From JAVBNJ01 sp031551625 (GTDB lineage Bacteria > Bacteroidota > Bacteroidia > Bacteroidales > UBA932), in NCBI GenBank assembly GCA_031551625.1, contig JAVBNJ010000128.1, positions 1-7,354 on the forward strand: a DNA stretch of 7,354 nucleotides, given 5' to 3'. Numbering within the stretch: the stretch's first letter is position 1; each line of letters begins with the position of its first letter. The position numbers were made by a program, and so were the translations under genes. The notes below the pieces were generated by a model, which was not told the DNA's origin, made no database searches, and worked only from the letters and a program-made list of their open reading frames with translations. Shown here piece by piece: positions 5,611 through 7,354 of the stretch.

Positions 5611-5990
5611 TAACGGATGCAAAACAGTAGTAAATAAAAGTTGGAACATTGGCTATGATATAAAAATCGTAGCAAGGGGTTCTGGTTGCCCGAGTTACTA
5701 TAGCGCAAGCGGCATAGCAGTAATGAACTTCGGTATCGGTGTTGCAAGCTGCGATAGCTATGGGATGTGCCCTCGCCCTGCCGGGTTTATAACATACATT
5801 GTTACAAGTTATCCATACACCACCTATGGAAAGTGCGTACGATAGTTACTTTTTCAAGTGGTAACGATGTCAAAATAGTTGATAACCTTCCACATTAACG
5901 GCTGTTATTGCTATCATTCAAAAAAAATTATTGAACTTCGTTTCGATATTTTTTTTTGGAGCAAACCGAATAAAAATTGGTATCCGTATA
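5611..5990. other. Gene-free spacer with local hairpins and start-less open frames
   Basis: No gene with a start codon is supported. There is an 8-bp hairpin, GCTATGAT (5652-5659) with ATCGTAGC (5666-5673), and a looser pairing of CATA/GCAG elements near 5713-5719 with CTGC/TATG near 5749-5762. A further short inverted pair, GTTAC/GTAAC, lies at 5845-5865. On the minus strand the frame from 5845 down to a stop at 5573-5575 is open for 90 codons but has no ATG, GTG or TTG where a start would be needed. On the plus strand a frame is open from 5758 to 5898. This could be a dispersed repeat, the remnant of an inactivated gene, or a longer RNA continuing from the preceding hairpin. The 3' part (about 5915-5985) is A/T-rich without a convincing terminator for either neighbour. 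Confidence 0.4.
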
Positions 5991-5991
5991 A

Positions 5992-6018
5992 ATCCGCCTG
6001 ATCCGCGTCATCCGCGTT
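5992..6018. repeat. Three tandem copies of a 9-bp unit overlapping the lpxB end
   Basis: ATCCGCCTG, ATCCGCGTC and ATCCGCGTT stand in direct tandem. On the minus strand this reads as CGCGGATGACGCGGAT-like sequence. It covers the last codons and the stop of lpxB. Arrays of this kind are, as far as I recall, part of dispersed repeats in environmental Bacteroidetes, some of which flank GxxExxY genes; that link is from memory. Confidence 0.6.
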
Positions 6019-7174
6019 CCAAATATTCGGCGACTACCGATGCCGCTTTCTCCGACGGCATCATTCCTTCTGGTTTCAGATTGGCAAATGTTTTTTTAGC
6101 TTCGATCATTTGCGCCTGCATTTGTTGAGGATGCTGCATCAGGTCGCATGCAGCCGCATAAATTCTATCGGCGCGACAATCGTTTAGAATCAATTCGGGA
6201 ATAATGATACGCCCCGCTAATATATTGATGAGGTTGGCGTATGAAATATCGGCAAAGCGCTTGCCTACTTTAACTATACAATTAGTTATCCAATTAAATG
6301 TATAAGCTATTACGTGCGGCGTACCACAGGCCGTGAGTTCCAGCGTTACGGTGCCCGATGCAGCCACTGCAAAGCGGCTTGCGCGGAATACATTGTAGCG
6401 CTCGCGCTGTCCTACGATTACGGTGTGCGGAACAGACATACCGGCAAAGGCTTCGCGCACCTCACCGGCAATAGCGGCCACTGACGGCACCACTACAAAC
6501 AAATCGGGAAAATCCTTAGCCAGCAATTCTGCTACTTTGCGGAATTTCAGCGCCAGCTTTTTCACTTCGTTATGACGGCTGCCGGGCAACACGCACAGCA
6601 ACGTGCCATCTTGCGGAATGCCGTGCTGCTGTTTGAACACGATTAAATCATCAGTAAGATCGGATGTATTTTCTATAACAGGATGCCCCACAAAGTCGCA
6701 CTGCAGGCCGTATTTCTCAAAGTACTTAGGTTCGTAGGGCCACAAGGTCATCAGGCGATCGAACATGGTGGCGGCTTTTTTAGCGCGGCCTTTTTTCCAG
6801 GCCCACACCTGCGGCGCTACGTAATGCACGCGCGGTATCGTTATTTTTTTCTTTTTCAATTTGGCCACAACCGATGCCACAAAGCCCCAACTATCTACCG
6901 TTACAATTACAGCGGGTTGGCGGTGTTCGATATCGGCCACCACCTGATTGATGCGTTTCATAAGCAACGGCAAGCGCGGCAGCACTTCCCAAAAACCCAT
7001 TACCGATGTTTCGGCAATATCGAAAAGGCTTTCGAACCCTTGCGCTTTCATGGTTTCGCCGCCCATACCGGCAAAGTGCACACCGGGCCGCTGCACGCGT
7101 AACGCTTGTATCAGGCGGCCACCGAGAATATCGCCCGACGGCTCGCCGGTAATGATATACACTAAATTTTTCAT
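6008..7174 (-). CDS. lpxB: Lipid-A-disaccharide synthase, alphaproteobacterial type
   Basis: A 388-residue GT19 glycosyltransferase that joins UDP-2,3-diacylglucosamine and lipid X to form the lipid A disaccharide at the inner face of the cytoplasmic membrane. Motifs in order: GEPSGD at 10-15; TVDSWGF at 92-98 with the presumed catalytic D94; VHYVAPQVWAWKKGRAKK at 116-133; CDFVGHPVIE at 159-168; LPGSR at 196-200; AASGTVTLEL at 271-280; and NLINILAGRIIIPELI at 314-329. The GEPSGD, MGFWEVLPRLP, HYVAPQVWAW and FVGHPV wording is that of alphaproteobacterial LpxB. Bacteroidetes enzymes instead usually show GEASGD and YYISPxIWAWK. W96 replaces a usual proline in the DSPGF-type motif. The protein is full length. 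Its last codons and stop lie in a 9-bp tandem repeat. It is transcribed convergently to purB and the RNA, from a -7 box 18 bp upstream. Confidence 0.95.
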   Translation of the reverse strand: MKNLVYIITGEPSGDILGGRLIQALRVQRPGVHFAGMGGETMKAQGFESLFDIAETSVMGFWEVLPRLPLLMKRINQVVADIEHRQPAVIVTVDSWGFVASVVAKLKKKKITIPRVHYVAPQVWAWKKGRAKKAATMFDRLMTLWPYEPKYFEKYGLQCDFVGHPVIENTSDLTDDLIVFKQQHGIPQDGTLLCVLPGSRHNEVKKLALKFRKVAELLAKDFPDLFVVVPSVAAIAGEVREAFAGMSVPHTVIVGQRERYNVFRASRFAVAASGTVTLELTACGTPHVIAYTFNWITNCIVKVGKRFADISYANLINILAGRIIIPELILNDCRADRIYAAACDLMQHPQQMQAQMIEAKKTFANLKPEGMMPSEKAASVVAEYLERG

Positions 7175-7191
7175 AGCTTATAAAATTAGTA

Positions 7192-7199
7192 CAAAGGTA
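7192..7199 (-). promoter_or_regulatory. Bacteroidetes -7 promoter box for lpxB
   Basis: On the minus strand this reads TACCTTTG, an exact TAnnTTTG match, ending 17 nt before the lpxB ATG. No TTG is found at the -33 position. A 5-bp inverted pair (GGTAG 7196-7200 and CTACC 7216-7220) overlaps the box and could be an operator, but it is short enough to be chance. The box shows that lpxB is expressed from host-type signals. Confidence 0.55.
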
Positions 7200-7354
7200 G
7201 TAAAATAAAAAATGGCTACCTGAAAATGAAGTACCCCAAATAAGGCAGCCACATCAAGAAAGATAAAGCAGTATCTTTTTACGGAATGAAAAAAGCGATG
7301 CGACGATCTTTGCAAGCACAGAAGATACTCGTTGTAATAGGCCGGCCGTGCTTC
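7200..7354. other. Right edge: no gene that can be assigned
   Basis: Several short open frames reach the window edge and none can be chosen. On the minus strand one frame is open from 7354 to a stop at 7178-7180 (58 codons, hydrophobic and Phe-rich), and another ends at 7254-7256 with a basic tail (FRKKILLYLS). On the plus strand, ATG 7286 opens a frame to the edge starting MKKAMRRSLQAQKILVVIG. One of these may be the end or the beginning of a neighbouring gene; I recognise none. Confidence 0.3.

Noticed and set aside
5785..5890. Integron attC site or group II intron domain V, suggested by GTTAC/TTATAAC and GGAAAGTGCGTAC pieces
   Set aside because: The core sites are not in the needed order or spacing, the domain V AGC triad and pairing are absent, and no integrase or reverse transcriptase is present.
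5436..5900. tmRNA or RNase P RNA in the long spacer
   Set aside because: No tRNA-like ends or tag reading frame, and none of the conserved RNase P core sequences were seen on either strand.
5931..6128. 65-codon open frame on the plus strand reading into the lpxB end
   Set aside because: It covers the 9-bp tandem repeat and the antisense of lpxB; there is no promoter and no family resemblance.
6683..7102. 139-codon open frame on the plus strand
   Set aside because: It lies entirely opposite lpxB, whose motifs are unmistakable; the plus-strand product is His/Phe-rich with no recognisable domain.

Overview
The window looks like a chromosomal segment of a Bacteroidota bacterium. Three things point there. 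Near-perfect TAnnTTTG promoter boxes (the -7 element of the Bacteroidetes primary sigma factor) precede several genes, and two have a TTG exactly 19 nt upstream. The starts are A-rich and lack Shine-Dalgarno sequences. The gene set fits too: a two-subunit methylmalonyl-CoA mutase, a short Hc1-type histone-like protein and a Bacteroidetes-style zinc-ribbon protein. Everything here was read by eye; no database search was run.

Layout. Positions 1-653 hold the 3' end of mutA (small subunit of methylmalonyl-CoA mutase), which carries an in-frame TGA at 24-26 where a glycine codon is expected. Positions 680-1143 are a compact cassette inserted between mutA and mutB: a 390-bp GxxExxY gene (PD-(D/E)xK nuclease-like) tightly enclosed by an imperfect inverted repeat of about 41 bp. 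mutB follows (1179-3296) and ends at a C/G palindrome and a strong hairpin terminator. Next come a small zinc-ribbon protein (3396-3656), a 58-residue histone H1-like protein with its own promoter and terminator (3728-3904), and purB, adenylosuccinate lyase (4027-5367).

Positions 5368-6007 are a gene-free stretch of about 640 bp. It opens with a perfect promoter that leads into a roughly 157-nt, almost continuous imperfect hairpin, very likely a small structured RNA with 6S-like architecture. This is followed by about 300 bp of unassigned sequence with local hairpins and start-less open frames, and then by a 9-bp tandem repeat. That repeat runs into the end of lpxB (6008-7174, minus strand) and supplies its stop codon.

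How the genes work together. MutA and MutB form the adenosylcobalamin-dependent mutase that interconverts succinyl-CoA and methylmalonyl-CoA in propionate metabolism. PurB acts in purine synthesis and LpxB in lipid A synthesis, so these are housekeeping functions.

The unusual points are the cassette splitting mutAB, the nonsense codon in mutA, the candidate RNA after purB, and an LpxB whose motifs are alphaproteobacterial rather than Bacteroidetes-like, which suggests lateral transfer.
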